Shown: piece after piece, positions 54,053-63,148 of the stretch
Numbering within the stretch: the stretch's first letter is position 1
How the letters are laid out: each line of letters begins with the position of its first letter
Assembly (NCBI GenBank): GCA_902595125.1
Contig: CACJOY010000002.1
Span: forward strand, 124,001 to 188,000
Direction: 5' to 3'
Origin: an uncultured Pelagibacteraceae bacterium
GTDB taxonomy: Bacteria; Pseudomonadota; Alphaproteobacteria; Pelagibacterales; Pelagibacteraceae
DNA length: 64,000 bases
Notes under the pieces: generated by a model
The model's database searches: none
What the model was told of the DNA's origin: nothing
What the model saw: only the letters and a program-made list of their open reading frames with translations
Made by a program: the position numbers and the translations under genes

Positions 54053-55614
54053 TATTTAATTTTATTTATTATAAGATCTTTTGTCTCTTTAACACCAAAA
54101 AAACTTATAAAAAAACCCATTCGAGGACCATTATCATCACCAAATACTACTTGATAAATCAACTTAAACCAGTCTCTAAGATTTTCTGCATAACCATTTT
54201 CTTTTCCAGTTGAGTAAATTAGTGTTTGAATATCCTCAGGAGTCATTTTGTCGTTACAAGTTTCCAAAGTTTTAACTAAAGCTTCTAGAGCTTTTTTTTC
54301 ATCTAAATTAGGAGTTTTATATTTTTTCTTTACCTTAATTATGTCATTAAAATATTTGATAGCATAACCTACCAAATTATCAAAAATAGGATGATCTTTT
54401 TCTAAGATATTTTCTTTATATTTTTTAACGAACTTCCACAAAAGTTCTTTATTGTCTGCATTGCTAGTTTCGACAAGATTCAACAACATTGAAAAAGACA
54501 TAATTGTATTTTCTTTAGGAACATTGCTATTATGAACATGCCATACAGGATTCATTAATAATTGTAATTCATTTTGATCTTTTGCTTTTTCAATTGAATC
54601 TAAATATTCATCTACGGCTTTAGGAACGATTTCATTATAAAGCTTTTTTGCTCTTTTAGGATTTTGATACATGTACAGTGACAAACTTTCAGGTGAAGCA
54701 TATTGAAGCCATCGATCTATTGTAATGCCATTCCCTTTTGATTTCGATATTTTTTCACCTTTTTCATCTAAAAATAGTTCATAAGCAAAACCAGACGGAT
54801 TTTTTTTTCCAATTAATTTAATAATCTTTGTTGATAAAATTGCACTTTCTATAAGATCTTTTCCATACATTTCAAAATCAACATCTAAAGCATACCATCT
54901 CATAGCCCAATCAACTTTCCACTGTAATTTACAGTTTCCATCAAGAATGCTAGACTCTAAATCTTTTCCTTTATTATCAAAAATAATTATCGATTTTTTT
55001 TTAATTATCTCTTTTACTGGAATTTCCAATACATGTCCTGTTTCAGGACATATCGGTAAAAATGGACTATAAGTTTTTTGGCGTTCTTTTCCTAAAGTTG
55101 GTAATATAATGTTCATAATACCTTCATAATTTTTTAAAATAACTTCTAAAGAAGGATTAAAGAAACCTGATTTATAAAGTGCAGTTGAACTTTTAAAATT
55201 ATAAATGAATTTAAAATTATTCAAAAAATCTTTTAACATTTCATTATTGTGTTCACCAAAACTATTATACTTATTAAAAGGATCTGGAACTTGAGTAAGA
55301 GGTTTGTGTAAATTTTCTTCTAACAATTCTTTATTAGGAACATTATCAGGTACTTTTCTTAATCCATCCATGTCATCAGAAAAAGTAAGTATTTCAGTAG
55401 GAAGATCAGTTAGATGTTTTAAAGCATTTACCATCATTGAAGTTCTAGCTACCTCTCCAAAAGTTCCTATGTGGGGCAATCCACTTGGTCCATAACCAGT
55501 CTGAAGTGTGATTTTTCCTTTTTTCTCAATAATGGATTTTCTTTCTCGAAGTAATTTTTTAGCCTCAACGAATGGCCATGCGCTTGTTTTTTCCAAGTTT
55601 TCTTTTTTAATCAT
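54052..55614 (-). CDS. lysS: Lysyl-tRNA synthetase, class I
   Basis: This synthetase charges tRNA-Lys with the archaeal-type class I fold rather than the common class II LysS; alphaproteobacteria are among the bacteria that use it. The HIGH motif is GLPHIGTFGE, and KMSKS reads EKISKSKGNG near residue 290. I use the ATG at 55614 (MIKKENLEKTSAWPF, 520 aa); the track start is a TTG five codons earlier. The EMAP-like or zinc inserts of archaeal enzymes are present only as CPETGH near 190. Confidence 0.95.
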   Translation of the reverse strand: MIKKENLEKTSAWPFVEAKKLLRERKSIIEKKGKITLQTGYGPSGLPHIGTFGEVARTSMMVNALKHLTDLPTEILTFSDDMDGLRKVPDNVPNKELLEENLHKPLTQVPDPFNKYNSFGEHNNEMLKDFLNNFKFIYNFKSSTALYKSGFFNPSLEVILKNYEGIMNIILPTLGKERQKTYSPFLPICPETGHVLEIPVKEIIKKKSIIIFDNKGKDLESSILDGNCKLQWKVDWAMRWYALDVDFEMYGKDLIESAILSTKIIKLIGKKNPSGFAYELFLDEKGEKISKSKGNGITIDRWLQYASPESLSLYMYQNPKRAKKLYNEIVPKAVDEYLDSIEKAKDQNELQLLMNPVWHVHNSNVPKENTIMSFSMLLNLVETSNADNKELLWKFVKKYKENILEKDHPIFDNLVGYAIKYFNDIIKVKKKYKTPNLDEKKALEALVKTLETCNDKMTPEDIQTLIYSTGKENGYAENLRDWFKLIYQVVFGDDNGPRMGFFISFFGVKETKDLIINKIK

Positions 55615-55702
55615 GAATAATTCAATCAAAATCTAATATTAACGAACAACTTAATTCTTATAGAGTTGAAATTTATTTACCATAAAATAATGTTCTTTCA
55701 AA

Positions 55703-57142
55703 ATGTCTAATTATAAAACCGTTTTTTTTACACTTGGGATACTTCAAATAATTCTGGGGATTTTTATGCTTGTACCTATTATCGTGCAACTGATCTACAG
55801 CCAGTTTGATTCGTCTTTTTTTAGTGCCTCTTTAGTAACAATGGTTTTTGGTACTTTGTTTTTTTTATCAAATCTAGATCATGAAAAAAAACTAAATTTG
55901 CAACAAGCTTTTTTGCTCACTGCATTATCTTGGTTAAGTATCGCAATCTTTGGATCTCTACCTTTTGTATTTTCAAATCTAAACTTTTCGTTCACTAACG
56001 CTTTTTTTGAAAGTATGTCAGGTATAACTACCACTGGTTCAACGATTATCTCAAATTTAGAGGATATGCCAAAAGGTATTTTGTTATGGAGAGCAATACT
56101 TCAATGGCTAGGTGGGATTGGTATAATTGTAATGGCAATTACATTAATGCCGATTATGAATGTTGGAGGTATGCAGCTATTTAAAATATCTAATAATGAC
56201 TCATCTGAAAAAATTCTTCCAAAATCAAAAGAGATCGCACTTAGATTAATTTATATCTATTCGAGCCTGACTGCTCTTTGTGCAATTACTTATAATATTT
56301 TTGGAATGGATATTTTTGACAGTATTACTCATTCTATGACAACCATAGCTACAGGGGGTTTTTCAAATTATAATCAGTCTATTGGTTATTTTAACAGCAT
56401 ATCAATTGAAACATCAGCAACAGTTTTTATAATTTTAGGAAGTCTTCCTTTTATTGTTTATATAAAATTTTTGAATGGGAACAGATCCATTTTTACCTCT
56501 GACACTCAAATAAAAGCTTTTTTAAAAGTTGTAATTGTATCTATTATAATTTTATCAATATATCTATCCATCAATAATTCAAGTTCATTTAATTTAAGAT
56601 CAGTCTTTTTCAATGTTATTTCAATTTTGACAGGAACTGGTTATGTAAATGCACAATTTGATAATTGGGGCAGTTTTCCATTAGTTTTATTTTTAGGCTT
56701 AATGTTTATAGGAGGATGTGCAGGGTCAACAACGTGTGGAATTAAAATATTTAGACTCCAAATTCTTTATTCATTTGTAGTTAATCAGCTTAAAAAAATT
56801 ATATATCCTAAAGGTATTTTTATTTTAAAATATGATCAAAATTCAATCGATAACAAATTTATTGCATCAATAATTTCCTTTATATACATGTATTTGATAA
56901 TATTTTTTTTGTTATCAGCCTTATTGTCTTTGACAGGACTCGATTTTATTACTGCTATTTCGGGTGCTGCTACATCTATTTCAAATGTTGGACCTGGTTT
57001 AGGAGCAATTATCGGTCCTAATGGTAATTTTTCAACTCTTCCTGATGTTTCTAAATGGATTTTAACTTTAGGTATGATTTTAGGAAGACTAGAGCTATTT
57101 GCGATTTTAGTTCTATTCCTTCCATCCTTTTGGAGAAATTAA
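55703..57142 (+). CDS. trkH: Potassium uptake membrane protein TrkH
   Basis: TrkH is the ion-conducting subunit of the Trk potassium importer. All four pore-loop sequences can be seen: ITTTGSTI near residue 108, TIATGGFSN near 215, LTGTGYVN near 311 and SISNVGPGLG near 432. The 479-aa length is standard. TrkA, the cytosolic NAD-binding regulator, is not adjacent. The gene starts a trkH-ampG-NlpC run with one base to the next gene. Confidence 0.93.
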   Translation: MSNYKTVFFTLGILQIILGIFMLVPIIVQLIYSQFDSSFFSASLVTMVFGTLFFLSNLDHEKKLNLQQAFLLTALSWLSIAIFGSLPFVFSNLNFSFTNAFFESMSGITTTGSTIISNLEDMPKGILLWRAILQWLGGIGIIVMAITLMPIMNVGGMQLFKISNNDSSEKILPKSKEIALRLIYIYSSLTALCAITYNIFGMDIFDSITHSMTTIATGGFSNYNQSIGYFNSISIETSATVFIILGSLPFIVYIKFLNGNRSIFTSDTQIKAFLKVVIVSIIILSIYLSINNSSSFNLRSVFFNVISILTGTGYVNAQFDNWGSFPLVLFLGLMFIGGCAGSTTCGIKIFRLQILYSFVVNQLKKIIYPKGIFILKYDQNSIDNKFIASIISFIYMYLIIFFLLSALLSLTGLDFITAISGAATSISNVGPGLGAIIGPNGNFSTLPDVSKWILTLGMILGRLELFAILVLFLPSFWRN

Positions 57143-57143
57143 A

Positions 57144-58520
57144 ATGATTGAAATAAAAAAACAATCTCTTTCAGAAACTTTCTCAATTTATTTTGATAAG
57201 AGAATGTTAAAAATATTATTACTTGGAGCAATCTCTGGATTTCCTTGGGTTTTGATTGGGAGTAGTCTTAGTTTATGGTTAAAGGAAGATGGACTTAGTA
57301 GATCAACGGTTGGTTGGGCTGGGCTTATATTTGGTGTTTATGCTTTTAATTATTTATGGGCACCTTTAGTTGATAGGATACAAATACCCTTTCTTACAAA
57401 AAAAATTGGACATAGAAGAGGCTGGATTGTATTAATGCAATCATTAATTTTATTATCTCTTTTTTTGTGGAGTATAATTAATCCTTCAGAAAATTTAGTA
57501 TTAGTTGTTACCGTAGGGCTATTAATTGCAGTAGCATCAGCAACCCAAGACATAACAGTTGATGCATTAAGAATAGAACAAATTGGTGAAAATGAAGGTA
57601 GAGCCATGGCTGCAGGAGCTGCAATGGCTGTAGTTGGATGGTGGAGTGGATATAAACTTGGAGGTGTATTATCTTTATTTTCTGCAGAATTTTTACAAAA
57701 TGTAGGTTTCCAAAATTACTGGCAATTAACTTTTTTGATTTTAAGTATTTTAATAATTTTAATGAATATTGGGCTTATGTTTATTGATGAAACAAGTTAT
57801 GAAGATAGACAAAAAAAGCAGTTAGAAAATGATAAATTAATTTTAAATAAATTTAAAAAAAAAAATATTATTACCCAATTATTATCTTGGGTTGGTGGTA
57901 CTATTAGTGGTCCAATTACAAGTTTTTTTAAAAAAAATGGCTTTGAAATTGCTATTGGTATATTAGGCTTTGTTTTTTTATTTAAAGTAGGCGAAGCTTT
58001 TTTAGGTCGAATGTCTATTATTTTTTATAAAGAAATAGGTTTTAGTAAGTCAGATATTGCTATCTATTCCAAAGCATTAGGTTGGATGACAACAGTAATT
58101 TTTACTCTTTTAGGGGGACTTTTTGTAATTAGATCTGGTGTTTTAAAAGCTATGTTTCTAGCAGGAATTATTATGGCAACTACAAATCTTTTGTTTAGCT
58201 TATTAGCTTGGAGTGACAAATCTGAACTATTATTTGCTATCGCAGTAATTTTTGATGATATTGCAGCAGCATTTGCAACTGTTGCGTTTGTAGCTTTTAT
58301 TTCATTATTAGTTGATAGAGCTTACACTGCAACACAATATGCTCTTTTAGCTTCAATAGGAACTGCTGGAAGAACAACATTAGCGTCTTCATCTGGTGCA
58401 CTTGTAGACTGGCTAAACGGTGATTGGGGTACTTTTTTTATACTTACTGCATTGATGGTAATACCATCACTAATTATATTATGGATCATGAGAAATAAAT
58501 TGAAGCTTTATGAAAAATAA
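57144..58520 (+). CDS. AmpG-like MFS permease
   Basis: A 458-aa major-facilitator protein with 12 membrane segments. The N-terminal GAISGFPWVLIGSSLSLWLK (residues ~28-47) and YAFNYLWAPLVDR (~71-83) are close to the AmpG signature. AmpG imports anhydro-muropeptides for wall recycling; related MFS proteins have other roles. Position before an NlpC/P60 hydrolase (11-base overlap) supports a cell-wall role. I do not give the symbol ampG because key specificity residues cannot be checked. Confidence 0.82.
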   Translation: MIEIKKQSLSETFSIYFDKRMLKILLLGAISGFPWVLIGSSLSLWLKEDGLSRSTVGWAGLIFGVYAFNYLWAPLVDRIQIPFLTKKIGHRRGWIVLMQSLILLSLFLWSIINPSENLVLVVTVGLLIAVASATQDITVDALRIEQIGENEGRAMAAGAAMAVVGWWSGYKLGGVLSLFSAEFLQNVGFQNYWQLTFLILSILIILMNIGLMFIDETSYEDRQKKQLENDKLILNKFKKKNIITQLLSWVGGTISGPITSFFKKNGFEIAIGILGFVFLFKVGEAFLGRMSIIFYKEIGFSKSDIAIYSKALGWMTTVIFTLLGGLFVIRSGVLKAMFLAGIIMATTNLLFSLLAWSDKSELLFAIAVIFDDIAAAFATVAFVAFISLLVDRAYTATQYALLASIGTAGRTTLASSSGALVDWLNGDWGTFFILTALMVIPSLIILWIMRNKLKLYEK

Positions 58521-59262
58521 TTTTCTTAACATTGCTTTAACAAATATTCATTCAAAACCGTCTGTAAAGTCAGAGGTTACTTCTCAAATTTTATATGGGG
58601 AAAAATTTAAAATTTTATCTAAAAAAAAAAATTGGGTTAAAATTAAAACTAATTTTGATGATTATATCGGTTTTATAAAAAGAAATGAATTTTATAGAAA
58701 CTTTAACCCTTCATTTAAAATCTATAGACCTAAATCAGAAATATTAAAAAAAAAAAATAATAGATATGTCCCAACAAATAAATTTCTTTTTTTTGGCTCA
58801 GGAATTAAAGTTCTTAGCCAAGATAAAAACTATATTGAATATAAAAATAACAAATGGATAAAAAAAAAAGACTTAAAAAAAATTAATCATATTGAAAAAA
58901 ATTTTTTAAAAATATTTAAATCGTTTTTAAATTGCAAATATATGTGGGGTGGCAAAACTTCTGACGGTATAGATTGCTCAGCTTTAATTCAAATTTTTTT
59001 TTATTACAATAGAATTTTTTTTCCAAGAGATACAAAGGATCAGATAAAATTTTGTAAAAAAAAAGTGAATAATAAAATAAATAAAGGTGATATTATTTTT
59101 TGGAAGGGTCACGTAGGTATAAGCTTAGATCAGTCAAAATTTATTCACGCTTATGGTCCAAGAAAAAAAGTTCTAATAATGCCAACTAATTACGCAATAG
59201 ATTTAATTTTTAAGACTACAAATTTGAAAGTAAAAAAAATAACGAATATAAAAAATTATTAG
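58510..59262 (+). CDS. NlpC/P60 peptidase with N-terminal SH3-like region
   Basis: A 250-aa predicted cysteine peptidase acting on cell-wall peptides. Residues ~1-60 look like a bacterial SH3 domain (NIHSKPSVKSEV, NWVKIKT), and a second SH3-like stretch may lie at ~90-120. The catalytic triad is in place: Cys156 (GIDCSA), His201 (KGHVGI) and His213 (FIHAYG). No signal peptide is seen, so it may be a cytosolic muropeptide hydrolase (as for murein tetrapeptide/dipeptide recycling). It overlaps the AmpG-like gene by 11 bases and converges with tyrA. Confidence 0.87.
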   Translation: MKNNFLNIALTNIHSKPSVKSEVTSQILYGEKFKILSKKKNWVKIKTNFDDYIGFIKRNEFYRNFNPSFKIYRPKSEILKKKNNRYVPTNKFLFFGSGIKVLSQDKNYIEYKNNKWIKKKDLKKINHIEKNFLKIFKSFLNCKYMWGGKTSDGIDCSALIQIFFYYNRIFFPRDTKDQIKFCKKKVNNKINKGDIIFWKGHVGISLDQSKFIHAYGPRKKVLIMPTNYAIDLIFKTTNLKVKKITNIKNY

Positions 59263-60155
59263 TCTCTTCCAAAATTAGGCTTGTTAGTATCTTGTTTTAA
59301 TTTAATGATTTGAGATCTAACTGTTTTGGTTTGAGCTAGTTTTTTAAGGATTGATTTATTTTTATTTAAATTAATATCTTTTTTAAATTCATTTAAACTT
59401 TTAATAAACAAGTTTATAGCTTTTGAAACATTTACTTTATTATCAAAGAATATATCTCTCCACATTACCTCGTTTGAAGCTGCTATCCTTGAAAAATCTC
59501 TGAGACCACCCGCGCTAAATTTTATTAAATTATGTTTTTGTTTTTTTTCAAAAATTTGGGCTGTTTTAACTAAATTATAAGCAATCAAATGAGGTAGATG
59601 ACTAGTAATAGAAAAAATTTTATCATGTTTTTCTGAACTCATCAAAACAGTTTTAGATCCCATTTTTTTCCAAAAAGACTCCAATAATTTTAAATGTTTA
59701 AGATTAGTTTTTTTATCTTTTATCAAAACACACCACTTGCCCTCAAATAAATCTTTTTTGCCATGTTCTGGCCCACTCACCTCAGATCCAGCTATTGGAT
59801 GACTTGAAGTCCAGGAAATATTCTTTTTCAAATTTCTTTTAATTATTTTTAAAGAATTTGATTTTGATGAGCCAATATCTGTGATTATATGATTTGAAGT
59901 AAAATATTTATTTAATTTCAAAATAATCTTTTTATATTCACTCATTGGTGTACAAAAAATAATCATATTTGACTGAGATATTGCATCTTCAGGTTTTTTC
60001 ACGATTATTCCTGGTAACTTCAATTTTTTAATTTTAGATAAATTTTTTTTCGACTTTTCGAAAATAAAAATTTTTTTTGCTAATTTTTTTTTTTTGATTT
60101 TTCTTAATAAAGAAGAGCCTAGCAGTCCGCATCCAATAATTAATATATTTTTCAT
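59259..60155 (-). CDS. tyrA: Prephenate/arogenate dehydrogenase (cyclohexadienyl dehydrogenase)
   Basis: An NAD(P)-dependent dehydrogenase for tyrosine synthesis, 298 aa. The Rossmann start is ILIIGCGLLGSSLLRKI, and the catalytic-His segment SSHPIAGSEVSGPEHG is near residue 117. FSAGGLRDFSRIAAS near 215 is typical of TyrA. No chorismate-mutase or ACT domain is attached. It overlaps hisC by 4 bases; the hisC-tyrA pair is common in alphaproteobacteria, where HisC-like enzymes also transaminate aromatic precursors. Confidence 0.92.
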   Translation of the reverse strand: MKNILIIGCGLLGSSLLRKIKKKKLAKKIFIFEKSKKNLSKIKKLKLPGIIVKKPEDAISQSNMIIFCTPMSEYKKIILKLNKYFTSNHIITDIGSSKSNSLKIIKRNLKKNISWTSSHPIAGSEVSGPEHGKKDLFEGKWCVLIKDKKTNLKHLKLLESFWKKMGSKTVLMSSEKHDKIFSITSHLPHLIAYNLVKTAQIFEKKQKHNLIKFSAGGLRDFSRIAASNEVMWRDIFFDNKVNVSKAINLFIKSLNEFKKDINLNKNKSILKKLAQTKTVRSQIIKLKQDTNKPNFGRD

Positions 60156-61237
60156 TTATTAAATATACTTTCTACGCTTCTCATAAATTTAAGATTATCA
60201 TTTTTTGAACCTATTGTAAGTCTCAAACAGTTTTTAATTTTATAACCATACTCTGTCGATCTTAAAATGATTCCTTTTGTTTTTAATTTTTCATAAAAGT
60301 TTTTAGCTCTAAATTTACATTTTGAAAAGTTTAACAATAAAAAATTTGCGCTAATTTCATTTGAGTAAATATTGTATTTATTCAAAAATTTTTTTATTTT
60401 TGAAGCATAAAATAAATTATGTTTTACTGACTTGGATACAAATTTTTTGTCTTTAAGAGACTCTATTGCAGCAAGTTGAGCAACCTCATTAACATTAAAT
60501 GGTGGTTTTATTAAATTTAAAGCATCAATAATTTTTCTAGAACCATAACCCCATCCTATTCTCAATGACGCTAATCCATATATTTTTGAGAATGTTCTTA
60601 AAATGAAAACATTATTTTTATTTTTAAATAAATCTAGTCCAGACTTATAATCTGAATTTTTCATATATTCAAAGTAAGCATCATCTACAACAAGTAGTAT
60701 ATTCCTTCTTAGCTTTTTCCTTAATTGTATTAATTCAAATTTATCTAAGTAAGTACCTGTGGGATTGTTTGGATTAGCTAGAAAAACTATCTTAGTTTTT
60801 TTAGTTACTTTTTTTAAAATTTCAGAAATTGATATTTTAAATTTTAATTCTTTAGAAAAAATAACTTTTGCTCCTACTATTTTTGAGTAAATTCTGTACA
60901 TCAAAAAACTATATTGGGGGACTATAACCTCATCTTTTGATTTTAGAAAAAGTTGACATAACATTTGAATTATCTCATCAGACCCTGCTCCACAAATAAT
61001 TTTGTCTTTATTGCATTTAAATTTTTTAGATATTTGATCTCTTAACTTTTTCGATTTTCCGTCTGGATATCTAAAAAAAATTGTATTTTTTTTTGAAATT
61101 GCTTTTTTTGCTTTATGACTTACACCTAAGGCAGATTCATTTGCAGATAGCTTAATAGCCTTTTTCAATTTTTTAATACTAGATTTGCCTGGTTCATAAG
61201 CATCTATATTAATTTTTTTAAATGATAGATTCGTCAT
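60152..61237 (-). CDS. hisC: Histidinol-phosphate / aromatic aminotransferase
   Basis: A PLP-dependent fold-I aminotransferase, 361 aa. It contains KLSANESALG near residue 29, the PLP-ring segment NPNNPTGTYL near 156, VDDAYFEYM near 183 and the Lys aldimine site FSKIYGLASLRIGWG near 215. HisC acts in histidine synthesis; in this tyrA-linked position it may also serve phenylalanine/tyrosine synthesis. It diverges from metX across the riboswitch gap. Confidence 0.92.
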   Translation of the reverse strand: MTNLSFKKINIDAYEPGKSSIKKLKKAIKLSANESALGVSHKAKKAISKKNTIFFRYPDGKSKKLRDQISKKFKCNKDKIICGAGSDEIIQMLCQLFLKSKDEVIVPQYSFLMYRIYSKIVGAKVIFSKELKFKISISEILKKVTKKTKIVFLANPNNPTGTYLDKFELIQLRKKLRRNILLVVDDAYFEYMKNSDYKSGLDLFKNKNNVFILRTFSKIYGLASLRIGWGYGSRKIIDALNLIKPPFNVNEVAQLAAIESLKDKKFVSKSVKHNLFYASKIKKFLNKYNIYSNEISANFLLLNFSKCKFRAKNFYEKLKTKGIILRSTEYGYKIKNCLRLTIGSKNDNLKFMRSVESIFNK

Positions 61238-61313
61238 GTTTTTTTTAAATTTAAGCTCTTTATAAATAAAATAACAATTTTTTATATAGTATTAGTGGGA
61301 TTATTTAAAAAAA

Positions 61314-61342
61314 TTGACATACTAAATAACTTCTAGTACAAA
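61314..61342 (+). promoter_or_regulatory. Sigma-70 promoter of the metX operon
   Basis: A consensus TTGACA (61314-61319) is followed after 17 bases by TACAAA (61337-61342), a 4-of-6 match to the -10. The predicted start point falls at about 61349, which is exactly the first base of the SAM-II riboswitch stem. The agreement supports both calls. Confidence 0.78.
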
Positions 61343-61346
61343 ATTT

Positions 61347-61398
61347 ATGCGCTGATTTACCTGAATTGCGAGCGCTTTAAAAAAACCGCTAAAAAAGT
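61347..61398 (+). ncRNA. SAM-II riboswitch (metX leader)
   Basis: A compact 52-base element between promoter and metX. P1 is GCGCT (61349-61353) paired with AGCGC (61371-61375), enclosing GATTTACC and TTGCG. A 3' strand ending GCTAAAAAAG (61388-61397) supplies the pseudoknot side. Base by base this closely follows the SAM-II consensus known from alphaproteobacterial met genes and Sargasso Sea metX. It would lower metX expression when SAM is plentiful. An alternative pairing of AGCG (61371) with CGCT (61387) would compete with P1. Confidence 0.93.
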
Positions 61399-61431
61399 TT
61401 TTTTTCTCACAATTCACCAATCAGCACAATT

Positions 61432-62547
61432 ATGAATTTAAAAGAACATATAAAAACACTGCTTATTGAAAAACCACTTAAACTGGATTGTGGACAAACT
61501 ATCAATAACTTTCCTCTGGCATACGAAACCTATGGTGAGCTTAATAAAAGCAAAGATAATGCAGTTTTAGTTTTTCATGCTCTGACAGGGGATCAATTTG
61601 TTACAGGTAAGAATCCTATTACAAAAAAAGACGGATGGTGGACTTATGCTGTTGGTCCAAATAAATCAATTGATACAAATAAATACTTTGTCATTTGTGC
61701 AAATGTAATTGGAGGATGTATGGGCTCTTTTGGTCCAAGTCATAAAAATCCTAAAACAAATAAAACATATGGCACAGATTTTCCAGTTATAACAATAAAT
61801 GATATGGTAAATGCTCAGATTAATTTACTAGATCATTTTGGAATTAAAAAACTTTTTTCTGTTATAGGGGGTTCAATGGGTGGAATGCAAGTATTGCAAT
61901 TTGTAAGTAACTTTCCTGATAAAGTAAAAACTGTAATACCTATAGCTTGTACATCAAGTCATTCAGCACAAAATATTGCTTTTAATGAGCTTGGAAGACA
62001 AGCGATCACTGCAGATCATAATTGGTCCAAAGGAGAATACTCCTCAAAAGATACTGTTCCTGATAAAGGTTTAGCCGTAGCAAGAATGGCTGCACATATA
62101 ACATACCTGTCTAAAAAAGGTCTACAAGAAAAGTTTGGAAGAAAGCTTCAAGAAAGAGATGATCTTAAATTTGGCTTTGATGCTGATTTTCAAATAGAAA
62201 GTTATTTAAGGTATCAAGGCTCAGTTTTTGTAGATAGGTTTGACGCAAATAGTTATCTATACATCACTCGTGCAATGGATTATTTTGATTTAGCTAAACA
62301 ATTTAAAGGTAATTTATCTAATGCTTTTATTAAAACTAGTGCAAAATTTTTTGTAATATCTTTTACGTCTGATTGGCTTTATCCAACACAAGAAAATAAA
62401 GATATAGTAATTGCCTTAAATGCTATTGGAGCAAATGTTGGTTTTGTTGAAATAGAGTCTGATAAAGGTCACGATTCTTTTTTATTGGATGTTCCAGATT
62501 TTTTAAATGCTCTTAAAAATTTTTTAGATCAATCTTATAAGGAATAA
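61432..62547 (+). CDS. metX: Homoserine O-acetyltransferase
   Basis: MetX activates homoserine with an acyl-CoA for methionine synthesis. The 371-aa alpha/beta-hydrolase has the nucleophile Ser148 in GGSMGG, ALTGDQF near residue 51, the acid residue in SDWLYPT near 306 and the catalytic His in KGHDSFLLD near 346. Whether it uses acetyl- or succinyl-CoA cannot be settled from motifs. It follows the SAM-II riboswitch by 33 bases and leads the metX-metW pair. Confidence 0.95.
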   Translation: MNLKEHIKTLLIEKPLKLDCGQTINNFPLAYETYGELNKSKDNAVLVFHALTGDQFVTGKNPITKKDGWWTYAVGPNKSIDTNKYFVICANVIGGCMGSFGPSHKNPKTNKTYGTDFPVITINDMVNAQINLLDHFGIKKLFSVIGGSMGGMQVLQFVSNFPDKVKTVIPIACTSSHSAQNIAFNELGRQAITADHNWSKGEYSSKDTVPDKGLAVARMAAHITYLSKKGLQEKFGRKLQERDDLKFGFDADFQIESYLRYQGSVFVDRFDANSYLYITRAMDYFDLAKQFKGNLSNAFIKTSAKFFVISFTSDWLYPTQENKDIVIALNAIGANVGFVEIESDKGHDSFLLDVPDFLNALKNFLDQSYKE

Positions 62548-62550
62548 ATT

Positions 62551-63147
62551 TTGAAATTAGAATTTAAAATTATTGCAGACTTATTGGAAGAAAACACCAG
62601 AATCTTAGATGTTGGATGTGACGACGGAACTTTAATGGAGTTTCTAAAAAAAAATAAAGATATAGATATAAGAGGCATTGAGATTTCTAAAAAGAAAGTT
62701 CAAATTTGTATCTCAAAAGGATTAACTGTACTTGAGGGTAATGCTGAATTTGACTTAAAACAATTTCCAGAAAATTCTTTTGATTATGTTGTGCTAGGAC
62801 AAACCCTACAGGCTTTTGTAAATCCTGAGATAGTTATTAAAGAACTTTTAAGAGTAGGAAAAAAAGCAATTGTGACTATTCCTAATTTTGGTCATTGGAA
62901 AGTTAGACTCAATCTATTAACTCAAGGAACCATGCCTGTCACAAAAACATTACCAAATGATTGGTATAACACACCAAACATTCACATGTGTACAATAAAA
63001 GATTTTGTAAAATTTTCTAAAACTATCAATTTCAAAATTTATAAATCTCTAGCACTAACAAACAAAAACGTTTCTAATATAAACAGCTCTAACTTATCTC
63101 TTAAAAATTTATTTGCTGAACTTGGTATATTTTTAATAGAAAAATAA
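62551..63147 (+). CDS. metW: MetW, methionine biosynthesis methyltransferase-like protein
   Basis: MetW is a partner of MetX in many Proteobacteria and is required for its acyltransferase activity in some. The 198-aa protein has the SAM-fold motif ILDVGCDDGTLMEFL near residue 18, FDYVVLGQTLQAF near 77 and TIPNFGHWKVRLNLL near 111. It starts with TTG, preceded by AAGGA, three bases after metX. The pair lies in one riboswitch-controlled transcript. Confidence 0.94.
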   Translation: MKLEFKIIADLLEENTRILDVGCDDGTLMEFLKKNKDIDIRGIEISKKKVQICISKGLTVLEGNAEFDLKQFPENSFDYVVLGQTLQAFVNPEIVIKELLRVGKKAIVTIPNFGHWKVRLNLLTQGTMPVTKTLPNDWYNTPNIHMCTIKDFVKFSKTINFKIYKSLALTNKNVSNINSSNLSLKNLFAELGIFLIEK

Positions 63148-63148
63148 T

